The notes beneath the pieces are model-generated. The model was not told the origin of the DNA. It did no database searches and saw only the letters and a program-made list of their open reading frames with translations. 47,610 nucleotides of DNA from an uncultured Pelagibacteraceae bacterium (GTDB lineage: Bacteria > Pseudomonadota > Alphaproteobacteria > Pelagibacterales > Pelagibacteraceae): positions 1 through 47,610 of the forward strand of contig CABYFN010000004.1 of the NCBI GenBank assembly GCA_902518235.1. Direction: 5' to 3'. How positions within the stretch are numbered: position 1 is the first letter of the stretch; the number at the start of each line of letters is the position of its first letter. Below are positions 7,855 to 16,360 of this stretch, one piece after another. A program made the translations under genes and the position numbers.

Positions 7855-9192
7855 ATGTTTAAAAAAATACTAATAGCCAATAGAGGTGAGATAGCTGTAC
7901 GTGTTATAAGAGCTTGCAAAGAATGGGGCATTGCCACAGTAGCTATACATTCTGATGTGGATAGAAATGGAATGCACGTAAGGTTAGCTGATGAAAGTAT
8001 TTGTGTAGGTCCTCATCAACCATCGTTAAGCTATTTAAATATTCCTGCAATTATGTCAGCCATAGAACTCACGGGTGCTGAAGCTGTTCATCCTGGATAT
8101 GGTTTTTTATCTGAGAACTTTGAATTTGCAAAAATATTAGAGGAAAATAGTATAAAGTTTATAGGGCCTTCTTCTAACCTAATTAAAATGATGGGAGATA
8201 AGATCCAAGCAAAAAAAGTTGCAAGAGAATATGGGCTTCCTGTCATAGAGGGTTCAGATGGTGGAATTAAAGATTTGGATGAAGCAAAAAGAATATGTGA
8301 GAAAATAGGGTTTCCTGTTTTAATCAAAGCATCAGGAGGCGGTGGTGGTAAAGGAATGAAAATTGTTAAAAAGTTGGAAGAATTTGAGAATCTTTTTTTA
8401 ACAGCTAAACAAGAAGCAAAAAAATTTTTTAATAATGACGAGGTTTATATAGAAAAATTTTTTCAAAATCCAAGACATATAGAAGTTCAAGTGCTATCGG
8501 GCAAAAATAGAACAGTACATTTACACGAAAGAGATTGTTCAGTACAACGCAGACATCAAAAACTTATTGAAGAAACACCCAGTCCTGTTTTAGATGAGAA
8601 TATTAGAAAAGATCTATTTGAAAAAACTGTTAGCATGGTTAGTCAAATAGGATATGAGGGAGCTGGAACAGTCGAATTTATATATGAAGATGGTAAATTT
8701 TACTTTTTAGAGATGAATACTAGGGTACAAGTTGAGCATCCAGTAACTGAAATGGTAACAGGAATTGACATAATAAAAGAGCAAATATGGATAGCTTACT
8801 CAGGTGATACAGCTTTGAAGCAAAGCGATGTAAACCCAAGAGGTCATGCTATAGAATGCAGAATAAATGCTGAAGATCCAAGTAATAATTTTCAGCCCTC
8901 GCCAGGTAAAATAGGGATGTGTCATCAGCCATCTGGTTTCAGAACAAGAGTTGATGGATCAATTTACCAAGGATATAAAATTACTCCCTATTACGATAGC
9001 ATGGTTTGCAAAGTAATTACTCATGGAAGAAATAGAGAAGAAGCAATTCAAAGAATGCTTAGGTCATTAGATGAGTTTGTAATTGAAGGCATAATAACTA
9101 CAATAGAGCTTCATAAAGTATTGCTAAATAACAAAAAATTTATAAATTCTGATTTCAACGTTAGTTGGCTTGACAATGAAAAAGTTATTTAA
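7855..9192 (+). CDS. accC: Acetyl-CoA carboxylase, biotin carboxylase subunit
   Basis: ATP-grasp enzyme that carboxylates the biotin on AccB using ATP and bicarbonate. The 445-residue protein is standard length: an N-terminal domain starting KILIANRGEIAVR, the glycine-rich ATP lid GGGGGKGMK (161-169), the ERDCSVQRRHQK block, the metal-binding EMNTRVQVEHPVTE segment and a C-terminal biotin-carboxylase domain. The stop overlaps the stop of the convergent DUF2155 gene by 4 bases. The carboxyltransferase genes accA and accD are not in this window. Confidence 0.97.
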   Translation: MFKKILIANRGEIAVRVIRACKEWGIATVAIHSDVDRNGMHVRLADESICVGPHQPSLSYLNIPAIMSAIELTGAEAVHPGYGFLSENFEFAKILEENSIKFIGPSSNLIKMMGDKIQAKKVAREYGLPVIEGSDGGIKDLDEAKRICEKIGFPVLIKASGGGGGKGMKIVKKLEEFENLFLTAKQEAKKFFNNDEVYIEKFFQNPRHIEVQVLSGKNRTVHLHERDCSVQRRHQKLIEETPSPVLDENIRKDLFEKTVSMVSQIGYEGAGTVEFIYEDGKFYFLEMNTRVQVEHPVTEMVTGIDIIKEQIWIAYSGDTALKQSDVNPRGHAIECRINAEDPSNNFQPSPGKIGMCHQPSGFRTRVDGSIYQGYKITPYYDSMVCKVITHGRNREEAIQRMLRSLDEFVIEGIITTIELHKVLLNNKKFINSDFNVSWLDNEKVI

Positions 9193-9593
9193 CTGTAGCA
9201 TTTTTTTAGCCAGACATCATAAACTGGATGGTCGAAAGGTCTAATTGATGGACTTGAGGCAAAAGTCCAATCATTAAAAACAAATACTTTATCATTTTTA
9301 TTCATTGATAGATCTTTGACTTGAATATATGCGGTAACCTCAGGATCATCATCAAATGTTGAATTATAACATTTTAAAACTTTTATACTTAAATTTTGAA
9401 AGGAAAACTCTTCTCCAACTTGTATTTTTATATTTGTATTTTTTGAACTTACTTTATCAAGAACACTTAATTCTGCTATTATCTCACTTTTTTGCAGCGT
9501 ATCTGCAAGAGAATAATTTAATTTAATTATTAAAAAAGCTGTAACAAAAAAAAAATTAACTTTTCCAGCTTTTATATTTTTTTTTAATTTCAC
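9189..9593 (-). CDS. Secreted DUF2155-domain protein
   Basis: The C-terminal half matches the DUF2155 family: a VGEEFSFQNLSIKVLKCY region, then VFNDWTFASSPS and DVWLKKC near the end, with the family's two cysteines spaced for a possible disulfide. DUF2155 proteins are small periplasmic proteins of unknown function, common in alphaproteobacteria. I prefer a GTG start at 9593: it gives 134 residues and a good signal peptide (basic start, hydrophobic core, cleavage near SLADT). The frame stays open to an ATG at 9665, but that would add 24 residues before the signal and overlap the NDUFA12 gene by 110 bases. Even from 9593 the overlap is 38 bases. Confidence 0.8.
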   Translation of the reverse strand: MKLKKNIKAGKVNFFFVTAFLIIKLNYSLADTLQKSEIIAELSVLDKVSSKNTNIKIQVGEEFSFQNLSIKVLKCYNSTFDDDPEVTAYIQVKDLSMNKNDKVFVFNDWTFASSPSIRPFDHPVYDVWLKKCYS

Positions 9594-9915
9594 GATTAAA
9601 TTTTTTTGGGTGATAAGAGTTAGTAGAGCCAGTTTGGTTTGATAAATGTTCTTTTTGCCAGTCATATTTTTTTAAGTCATGATTGTTTTCTATTTGATTA
9701 TTCATATAATGCATCCATGAATACCAATCATTAGGTATTTTTGATGCTTCAACTTCCCCATTATAAATTACCCATCTTCTTCCTGATTTACTCTCATAAT
9801 ATTTATTTCCGTTTTTATCTTCCCCAATTAATTTTCCTGAAAAAAATATTTGTAATCTAGTCCCAAGAGTCTGTTGATTCCACCAGGTAAAAATTTGTTT
9901 AAATACTGTCAACAT
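9556..9915 (-). CDS. NDUFA12-family complex I accessory protein
   Basis: A 119-residue homologue of the mitochondrial complex I subunit NDUFA12 (B17.2), an accessory subunit also found in alphaproteobacteria. Visible family marks are an N-terminal TWWNQQTLGTRL region, GEDKNGNKYYES, a GRRWVIYNG strand and PNDWYSWMHY followed by a charged, low-complexity tail. It lies immediately upstream of, and overlaps, the DUF2155 gene; that pairing is common in alphaproteobacteria. The complex I core genes are not in this window, so its role here is inferred from the family. Transcription probably starts in the 117-base divergent spacer. Confidence 0.9.
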   Translation of the reverse strand: MLTVFKQIFTWWNQQTLGTRLQIFFSGKLIGEDKNGNKYYESKSGRRWVIYNGEVEASKIPNDWYSWMHYMNNQIENNHDLKKYDWQKEHLSNQTGSTNSYHPKKFNREIKKKYKSWKS

Positions 9916-9978
9916 AAATATTTATTTTTTTTTCAATTTATAATTGTAAAAAATTAAATTAGACTAAAATTTTAAATT

Positions 9979-10007
9979 TCTATATACATTATATCTTTAA
10001 GATTCAA
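9979..10007 (-). promoter_or_regulatory. Possible sigma-70-type promoter for the NDUFA12-DUF2155 genes
   Basis: On the minus strand TTGAAT (10007-10002) and TATAGA (9984-9979) are separated by exactly 17 bases, predicting a start near 9972 and a leader of about 57 bases. It sits in the divergent spacer 9916-10032. The match is reasonable but the spacer is so AT-rich that alternatives exist. Confidence 0.32.
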
Positions 10008-10032
10008 TTTTATAAATAAATAAGGAAATTCA

Positions 10033-10857
10033 ATGGCAAAATATTTAGTAGAAACGTATTACACCTGTAGTTTTAAAGTAAGTCATTACCTAGATGATAT
10101 TGACGAGAAAAATATACAAAATATAGAGAAAAGAGATGACGGTAAATTTGAGATTCTGGACGTAAAACTAGATAATAGAAAAACCAAAAATTTAGAAAAA
10201 ATTGAAAAAAATAAGATAAATGTTGTTGAAAAAGAACTTCCTAAGCCTGAGCAAAACAATAGCCTTAAAATAAACCAAGAAATGTTAACTAAAAACATTA
10301 AAGATAATAATGGGAGAAGATTTAGTATGCCAGACAGAAGAAAAGGATATATCCAAAAAGCATCCATTGGAGATCATAAAGTTTATCTTCATACAGGCGA
10401 ATACGAAGATGGTAAAATAGGAGAAATATTTATTGATACAAGCAAAGAAGGTGAGCTAGTAAAAGCTACTATGAATAACTTTGCTATAGCAGTTTCGCTG
10501 GGATTGCAGTACGGAGTTCCTTTGGACGAATTTGTTAATGCCTTTGTAGATACTAAATTTGAACCTTCAGGAAAGGTATTTGGAAATGACAGAATTTTAA
10601 GTGCAACATCAATATTAGATTATATATTTAGAGAATTAGCAATATCATATCTGAATAGAGAGGATTTAGCTCATACACCTTCTATTGGAGGATCTGATAC
10701 TTTGGATGAAACTGGTATAGATGAAAGTAGTGAAGATAAAACTCAATTCTTAAAATTAGTAAAAGATATCACGAGCAAAGGATTTGTAAGAAGTAATTAT
10801 AAAAAGAAATTAGTAGATCTATCAGATATAAAAATTAATCTTAAAGGAAAAAAATAA
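10033..10857 (+). CDS. Stand-alone protein related to the C-terminal part of B12-dependent ribonucleotide reductase (TSCPD-like)
   Basis: A 274-residue protein whose middle (about residues 101-214: [66 protein letters not shown]) closely resembles the C-terminal segment of class II, cobalamin-dependent ribonucleotide reductase NrdJ. The catalytic barrel and cofactor-binding parts are absent, so it cannot be a reductase alone. The N-terminal 55 residues ([16 protein letters not shown]...) are a separate conserved-looking module, and a Lys-rich linker (about 55-95) joins them. It may be an accessory or regulatory relic; I cannot name a function. A good Shine-Dalgarno (AAGGAA) precedes the ATG. 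The stop abuts the aspS stop with no gap. Confidence 0.85.
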   Translation: MAKYLVETYYTCSFKVSHYLDDIDEKNIQNIEKRDDGKFEILDVKLDNRKTKNLEKIEKNKINVVEKELPKPEQNNSLKINQEMLTKNIKDNNGRRFSMPDRRKGYIQKASIGDHKVYLHTGEYEDGKIGEIFIDTSKEGELVKATMNNFAIAVSLGLQYGVPLDEFVNAFVDTKFEPSGKVFGNDRILSATSILDYIFRELAISYLNREDLAHTPSIGGSDTLDETGIDESSEDKTQFLKLVKDITSKGFVRSNYKKKLVDLSDIKINLKGKK

Positions 10858-10873
10858 TTAACTTTTCTTTTTT
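10848..10873. terminator. A-tract/T-tract at the NrdJ-like/aspS convergent junction
   Basis: A run of seven A (10848-10854) just before the plus-strand stop and a T-rich run (10863-10873, interrupted by one C) just before the minus-strand stop flank the abutting stops. Each RNA gets a U-tract immediately downstream of its stop, encoded by the partner's C-terminal lysine codons. There is no GC stem, so the terminator role is a hypothesis. Confidence 0.28.
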
Positions 10874-12642
10874 AAGGATAAACTTAGCTCTTTTAATTGA
10901 TCCTCAGAAATTTCAGATGGTGCATTCATCATTAAATCTTGTGCATTTTGATTCATTGGAAACATAGTGATCTCTCTAATATTTTTTTCATTTGCTAAAA
11001 GCATAACAATCCTATCAACACCTGGGGCTATACCTCCATGAGGTGGAGCTCCATAGCTCAAAGCATTTATCATTCCACTAAATTTGCTATTAACATCATT
11101 TTTTGAATACCCAGCAATTTCAAATAATTTATACATTAATTCAGGAATATGGTTTCTAATAGCACCTGATGATAACTCAGTTCCATTACAAACAATATCA
11201 TATTGATAGGCTTTAATGCTTAAAGGATTAGATAAGTCTAATTTATTTATTTCACCTTGAGGCATTGAAAATGGATTATGACTAAATTTAATTTTTTTAG
11301 TAGTTTCATCAATCTCATACATTGGATAGTCTATAATCCAACAAAATGAGAATATTTCATTATCAATTAAATCTAAGTCTTCAGCTATTTTGTTTCTTGC
11401 AACACTTAATATTTTTTCTACATCATTTTTTTTTCCACAAGAAAGAAATACCGTATCACCTATATTCGCATTTGTTAGTTTCATGATTTCTAATAATGCA
11501 TTTTCTGAAAAAAATTTTCCAATTGGTCCTTTGGCGTTAATTTTATCATCTTTTTCTAATGTAAAATAAGCTAAACCAGAGGAACCTTGCTCTTTTGCCC
11601 ATCTATCAATACCATCAAAAAAACTTCTTGGTTTATCCTTTGTATTTTTGGTAACTAAAGCTCTAACAAGTGAGCCACTTTTCACTAATTTTTTAAAAAT
11701 ATCAAATTTCACATCTTCTCTTTCAAAAATAATTGTTAAATCTGAAATTTCTAAAGGGTTTCTTAAATCTGGTTTATCTGACCCATATTTAAGCATTGCA
11801 TCTTCAAAGGTAATCCTTGGAAATTTTTCATGAAGAATTTTTTTATTACTGAATGTTTTAAATAATTTTAGAAATAAAGTTTCAATTACACCAAAGACAT
11901 CCTCTTGTTCAACAAAAGACATTTCAACATCTAATTGATAAAATTCTCCAGGACTTCTATCTGCTCTTGCGTCCTCGTCTCTGAAACAAGGGGCTATTTG
12001 AAAATATTTGTCAAACCCTGAAACCATTATTAGTTGCTTAAATTGTTGAGGAGCTTGTGGTAAGGCATAAAATTTTCCAGGATTTAACCTACTAGGTACA
12101 AGAAAATCTCTTGCTCCCTCTGGGCTAGATGAGGTTAAAATAGGTGTTTGAAATTCTAAAAAACCAAGTTTTTGCATTTCATTTCTAATAAATGAGATTA
12201 CTTTAGATCTTAAGATAATATTTTGATGTATTTTTTTTCTTCTTAAATCTAAAAATCTATACTTAAGTCTTATTTCCTCAGCATATTCTTGATCTGAAAA
12301 GACTGGCATTGGTAATTCTTTAGTTTCCCCAAGAATATTAATATTATTAATTTTGACCTCTATTTCGCCAGTAGAAATATTTTTATTTATTGTTTCATTT
12401 GATCTCTCAATAACCATTCCCGTAATTTTAATTACTGTTTCCAAAGAAAGTTTTTCAATTTTCTTAAAAATTTCATTACTTTTATCTATAACGCATTGGG
12501 TAATTCCAAAATTATCTCTTAAATCTATAAATAAAAGATTTCCATGGTCTCTTTTTTTGTTAATCCAACCAGATAAAGAAATTTCCATGTCTTTATTTAA
12601 CTTGGTTAATTCCCCGCAGGTATGAGTTCTATATTTATTCAA
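10858..12642 (-). CDS. aspS: Aspartyl-tRNA synthetase, probably non-discriminating (Asp/Asn)
   Basis: Class II synthetase of 594 residues with the bacterial layout: N-terminal OB-fold anticodon domain, catalytic core with FRDEDARADRSPGEFYQLD (motif 2), the bacterial GAD insertion domain in the middle, and GVDRIVMLLA (motif 3) near the end. In the OB fold the sequence is KKRDHGNL with His33; a His at this site is associated with enzymes that also charge tRNA-Asn, whereas E. coli has Leu. I therefore infer a non-discriminating enzyme working with GatCAB, as in most alphaproteobacteria. It is one base downstream of the Hda-like gene. Confidence 0.96.
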   Translation of the reverse strand: MNKYRTHTCGELTKLNKDMEISLSGWINKKRDHGNLLFIDLRDNFGITQCVIDKSNEIFKKIEKLSLETVIKITGMVIERSNETINKNISTGEIEVKINNINILGETKELPMPVFSDQEYAEEIRLKYRFLDLRRKKIHQNIILRSKVISFIRNEMQKLGFLEFQTPILTSSSPEGARDFLVPSRLNPGKFYALPQAPQQFKQLIMVSGFDKYFQIAPCFRDEDARADRSPGEFYQLDVEMSFVEQEDVFGVIETLFLKLFKTFSNKKILHEKFPRITFEDAMLKYGSDKPDLRNPLEISDLTIIFEREDVKFDIFKKLVKSGSLVRALVTKNTKDKPRSFFDGIDRWAKEQGSSGLAYFTLEKDDKINAKGPIGKFFSENALLEIMKLTNANIGDTVFLSCGKKNDVEKILSVARNKIAEDLDLIDNEIFSFCWIIDYPMYEIDETTKKIKFSHNPFSMPQGEINKLDLSNPLSIKAYQYDIVCNGTELSSGAIRNHIPELMYKLFEIAGYSKNDVNSKFSGMINALSYGAPPHGGIAPGVDRIVMLLANEKNIREITMFPMNQNAQDLMMNAPSEISEDQLKELSLSLKKKS

Positions 12643-12643
12643 T

Positions 12644-13300
12644 TTACAAAATCTCTTTTATGGTTTTTAAATTAATTGGTTTTTTTTTTTTTAAACTTAA
12701 TTCGTCAATCTTATATATAAATTCATCAATTTTTCTATAAGATCTGTCAATTCTACTAATTATGAAGTTTATTATTTTTTTTTCGATTTTAATCTGGCGA
12801 TCAGAAAAATTCTTTAAAATTATAGCAAAAAGTAATTCATCATCTGGATTTTCAATTACGGCGTAAAGACAATTTTTTGACCTTGAGGTTAAATCAGGCA
12901 GCCTGTATTTAATTTCATTTATTGGTTTTAATGAATTTATCAGCAAATACTTACTATCCTGATCTATAAGATTAAAAATTGAATAAAGTATTTCCTCCTG
13001 ATTACATTCTTCAAAATCATCAACAATTATACTTTCATGCAATTTAATACTTTTAAAAATTGAATTATCAATCTCATTTCCCTTGACCAAAAATGCTTTA
13101 GATTTTAATTTAAAGATATTTGCTAGGTGACTTTTTCCAGAGAATTTTTCACCTGATATATTTAATATTTTTTTATCCCAGTCAGGCCATCTATTAATCA
13201 AATTGAATGCATTAGAATTACTTTTTGACAAATAAAAATCATGTTCATTAAAATTAGTTTTATAATCAAAGTCTAGAAGTAATTGATTTAATTCACTCAT
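12644..13300 (-). CDS. Hda/DnaA-related replication regulator
   Basis: A 218-residue AAA+ protein without the DNA-binding domain of full DnaA, as in Hda/HdaA, which stimulates ATP hydrolysis by DnaA after initiation when bound to the sliding clamp. The N-terminus carries a clamp-binding-like QLLLDF (residues 6-11). A Walker A (GEKFSGKSHL) and a Walker B (SIIVDDFE) are present, and the lid region is short and lysine-rich. It overlaps the upstream DUF2066 gene by 4 bases. A DUF2066 gene next to an hda-type gene and divergent from purM-purN is a recurrent proteobacterial arrangement and supports the call. Confidence 0.85.
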   Translation of the reverse strand: MSELNQLLLDFDYKTNFNEHDFYLSKSNSNAFNLINRWPDWDKKILNISGEKFSGKSHLANIFKLKSKAFLVKGNEIDNSIFKSIKLHESIIVDDFEECNQEEILYSIFNLIDQDSKYLLINSLKPINEIKYRLPDLTSRSKNCLYAVIENPDDELLFAIILKNFSDRQIKIEKKIINFIISRIDRSYRKIDEFIYKIDELSLKKKKPINLKTIKEIL

Positions 13301-14373
13301 TCTATTTTCCAGTTAATTGAGGAAATATCAATATTAATTCCATAAGACAAAATATCTTTTAAAAATCTTTTTGGACTACTGCTGTAATAAACTTTATATG
13401 TAATCATTTTACTATCAAATTTTTCAATATTATAGCTATTTACAAAATCTAAATTACTCAAAGCATTTTCTAATTTTAATGATTTTTCTGTATTATTTGA
13501 CTCTAATGATAATCGGATTGGAACAGATATAGATGGACTCATTTTATTAATAGATTTCCAATTATCTTCATATTCGTTTTTTATATTTAGTATCATTGAA
13601 TTTAAGTCTGCTTGACTGTCTATATTTTGATCTTTAAAATTTTTACTTAATATTTCTAACTTATCATCAAATTTAATTTTTGAATAAAATTTAATATTAT
13701 TTTTCCTTTTAAAAATTATCATTATTATAGAATTTTTGGAATAATATTTTTCCAATATTTTTTTGAAATTATAATTTTCGATATCTTGTAAGTTTTTTTT
13801 TATACTTAAATAATCTTCTGCATCCTCGTTTGGCATAACATAATTAATTTGAAAAGAATTTTTTTTGATACTTTGCCAATTCTTTGCAAAAATGTTTTCA
13901 CTTATGTAGTTTAAATTATTTGTTTCTAAATCAACTAGAACTGGTATTAAAAAAACATCTATTTTTTTGGGTAATGAAATAGTTATATTTTTAGAATCTA
14001 AGAATTTAATTACCTTTTTTCTATTAAATTCTACTTCCATAATACTTTTATATTTTTGATTTATAAATTTTTCATCTAATATTGAAAAGTTTTCGATTAA
14101 TTTTTTAATATCGTTTATTGGCGTATTTTTAATTTTATTAAGATCTTTTCTCTCAAGTATCATTTGAGAAATATCTTCAAATGCTTTTTTAAAGCCTCTA
14201 TCAATTACTTTTAGTTTATTAAAATTAAGATTATATTTTTCCTCAACTTCAATTTTGGAAACAACAAAAGTTTTAGCAAATGCCTCCTTTGTGGAAAACT
14301 CTATAAAATTAAAGGTTAAAAATATGAAAAATATATATAAACAATTTGATATATTTTTTTTAAAAAAATACAT
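13297..14373 (-). CDS. Secreted DUF2066-domain protein
   Basis: About 358 residues if started at the ATG at 14373. The N-terminus is a signal peptide (Lys-rich start, hydrophobic core, cleavage near EAFAK). The body shows the DUF2066 features: a pattern like RGFKKAFEDISQMIL near the start, a central VFLIPVLVD strand and alternating alpha/beta secondary structure. Function is unknown; the family is periplasmic and conserved beside purM and hda. An ATG at 14406 would add 11 residues and overlap purM, so it is less likely. The spacing to the divergent purM ATG is 11 bases, leaving no separate promoter region. Confidence 0.8.
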   Translation of the reverse strand: MYFFKKNISNCLYIFFIFLTFNFIEFSTKEAFAKTFVVSKIEVEEKYNLNFNKLKVIDRGFKKAFEDISQMILERKDLNKIKNTPINDIKKLIENFSILDEKFINQKYKSIMEVEFNRKKVIKFLDSKNITISLPKKIDVFLIPVLVDLETNNLNYISENIFAKNWQSIKKNSFQINYVMPNEDAEDYLSIKKNLQDIENYNFKKILEKYYSKNSIIMIIFKRKNNIKFYSKIKFDDKLEILSKNFKDQNIDSQADLNSMILNIKNEYEDNWKSINKMSPSISVPIRLSLESNNTEKSLKLENALSNLDFVNSYNIEKFDSKMITYKVYYSSSPKRFLKDILSYGINIDISSINWKIE

Positions 14374-14384
14374 AACTTTGTTAT

Positions 14385-15407
14385 ATGGCATCAAATAAAT
14401 TAACATACAGTAAGAGTGGAGTTAATATTCCAAAAGCTGATAATTTTGTTAAGTTCATAAGTTCGTTAGCAAGAAAATCAAGTAAAAGTGGTGATTTTAA
14501 GAATATAGGAGGCTTTGGAGCAATCTCGCCAATACCGAGACAACTAAAAGACCCTCACATTGTTACTAGCACTGATGGAGTTGGAACAAAAATTGAGATC
14601 GCAAATGATCTAAACAAATTTGATACAATTGGAATAGATCTTGTTGCAATGTGTGTAAATGATTTAGTTGTTCAAGGAGCGAAACCTTATTTGTTCTTAG
14701 ACTACATTTCGATTAGCAAAATTAATTTGGATAAATTAAAACATTTAGTTAAAGGAATTGTTAAGGGATGTGATATTGCTGGTTGCAAATTAGTTGGTGG
14801 CGAAACTGCTGAAATGCCAGGAACATATACTAAAGGGAAATTTGATATAGCGGGTTTTGCTGTTGGTCTTGTTGAAAAAAAAAAAATACTTTATAAAAAA
14901 ATTAGAAATAATGATCTTATTTTAGCTGTACCTTCTAATGGACTTCACTCTAATGGTTATTCCTTGGTGAGATATCTCTTAAAAAAAAAAAAAATAAATT
15001 TTAAAAAAAGCAAATTTCTCAAAGACGAATTAATTAGACCAACTAAAATTTATGTAAAAGAATTATCTCTTATTAATGAAAAAAATTTAATAAATGGATG
15101 TGCAAACATAACTGGTGGAGGTTTAGTGGATAATATTCAAAGAATAATACCAAAAAATTTATGTGCTGAAATAGATCTAAATAGAGTCAAAACATTAAAA
15201 ATTTTTACATGGTTATATAAAATGGGTGTAAGTGATAAAGAAATGTTAAAGACCTTTAATTGCGGTGTAGGTTTTTGTTTAGTGACAAATCCTAGAAATT
15301 TAAATTCAATAAATAAATATTTTGGAAAAAAATTTAAACCCTATATAATTGGTAAAATAGTTAAAAATTCAAAAAAAGTAAAATTAAGTGGAAAAATATC
15401 CTGGTAA
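14385..15407 (+). CDS. purM: Phosphoribosylformylglycinamidine cyclo-ligase (AIR synthetase)
   Basis: Fifth step of purine synthesis: ATP-dependent ring closure of FGAM to AIR. The 340-residue protein is standard length, with TYSKSGVNI at the start, GGFGAI, the dimer-interface TSTDGVGTKIEIA, a VNDLVVQGAKPYLFLDY block, the Gly-rich GGETAEMPG and TGGGLVDNI later. It overlaps purN by 20 bases. The coding sequence contains very long A runs (12 A at 14875-14886; 14 A at 14981-14994) encoding lysines. The frame stays intact through both in this sequence. Confidence 0.96.
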   Translation: MASNKLTYSKSGVNIPKADNFVKFISSLARKSSKSGDFKNIGGFGAISPIPRQLKDPHIVTSTDGVGTKIEIANDLNKFDTIGIDLVAMCVNDLVVQGAKPYLFLDYISISKINLDKLKHLVKGIVKGCDIAGCKLVGGETAEMPGTYTKGKFDIAGFAVGLVEKKKILYKKIRNNDLILAVPSNGLHSNGYSLVRYLLKKKKINFKKSKFLKDELIRPTKIYVKELSLINEKNLINGCANITGGGLVDNIQRIIPKNLCAEIDLNRVKTLKIFTWLYKMGVSDKEMLKTFNCGVGFCLVTNPRNLNSINKYFGKKFKPYIIGKIVKNSKKVKLSGKISW

Positions 15408-15960
15408 AAAAAATACCGCAGTCTTTATTAGTGGTAGAGGTAGTAACTTAAAATCTTTAATAAAATACTCAAAAAAAAAAAATTCTCTAATTAAAATTAT
15501 ATTAGTTATTTCAAATAATCCAAAAGCTGAGGGACTAAAATATGCATCTAGATCTAAAATAAAGATTTATGGAATTAAAAATAAATCAAATTTTGAAAAT
15601 AACTCAATAAAATTACTAAAAAAATTTAACATAGATATTCTTTGTTTAGCTGGATTTATGAAAATTTTGTCAGGTAATTTTATAAAAAAATTTTCTAAGC
15701 CAATATTAAATATTCATCCATCACTTTTGCCAAAGTATAAAGGATTAAATACACATGAGAGAGCAATTAAAAATAAAGATCGATTTGCAGGAGCATCAAT
15801 TCACAAAGTAACAGAAAAATTAGATTCAGGTAAAGTTATTTTTCAAAAGAAGGTGAAAATCCTTAAATCAGATAATGTAAGAAGTTTAGAAAAAAAAGTG
15901 CTGAAAATTGAACATGAGATTTATCCAAAAGCTGTTGATAAGTTTTTAACTAATCTTTAA
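15388..15960 (+). CDS. purN: Phosphoribosylglycinamide formyltransferase (GAR transformylase 1)
   Basis: Transfers a formyl group from 10-formyl-THF to GAR in purine synthesis. The 190-residue protein shows the GRGSNLKSLI phosphate-binding start, the catalytic Asn and His in NIHPSLLPKYKG, and the SIHKVTEKLDSG segment carrying the catalytic Asp. The first plausible start is a GTG at 15388, inside the end of purM; no ATG is available upstream of the conserved GRGSNL motif. Coupled translation from purM is likely. The 3' end overlaps the convergent ndk by 11 bases. Confidence 0.94.
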   Translation: MEKYPGKKNTAVFISGRGSNLKSLIKYSKKKNSLIKIILVISNNPKAEGLKYASRSKIKIYGIKNKSNFENNSIKLLKKFNIDILCLAGFMKILSGNFIKKFSKPILNIHPSLLPKYKGLNTHERAIKNKDRFAGASIHKVTEKLDSGKVIFQKKVKILKSDNVRSLEKKVLKIEHEIYPKAVDKFLTNL

Positions 15961-16360
15961 AAAAAAAATCTAACTCTATCTTTGCATTCTCGACACTATC
16001 AGATCCATGAACAGAATTTTTATCAATTGAAATACCATATTTTTTTCGAAGCGTTCCTTCTTCAGCATCTTTAGGGTTAGTTGCTCCCATCAATTTTCTA
16101 TTTTCTAAAACAGCATTGTCTTTTTGAAGATTAATTACAACAATTGGTCCAGAAGATAAGTAAGCACATAAATCATTATAAAATGGTTTAGACTCATGAA
16201 CTTTATAAAACTTTTCAGCTTCTTCTTTAGAAATATGAATTTTTTTTTCCTTCAAAATTTGGAAACCACGATTTTTAAATTCATTTTTAATCTGGTCTTG
16301 CAAATTTCTTTCAACAGCATCTGGCTTAATTATTGATAATGTTTGTTCAATATTACTCAT
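15950..16360 (-). CDS. ndk: Nucleoside diphosphate kinase
   Basis: Balances NTP and dNTP pools by ping-pong phosphate transfer. The 136-residue protein has the family start EQTLSIIKPDAVERN, the RKLMGATNP region and the phosphorylated histidine in NSVHGSDS (H118). Its ATG lies inside the end of pepA (8-base overlap), so both are probably one transcript. The final codons FFFKD are encoded by a T-run that lies opposite the A-run just after the purN stop. Confidence 0.96.
   Translation of the reverse strand: MSNIEQTLSIIKPDAVERNLQDQIKNEFKNRGFQILKEKKIHISKEEAEKFYKVHESKPFYNDLCAYLSSGPIVVINLQKDNAVLENRKLMGATNPKDAEEGTLRKKYGISIDKNSVHGSDSVENAKIELDFFFKD

Noticed and set aside
10086..10367. Minus-strand open frame of 93 codons with hydrophobic composition
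   Set aside because: Shadow of the Lys-rich linker in the NrdJ-like gene.
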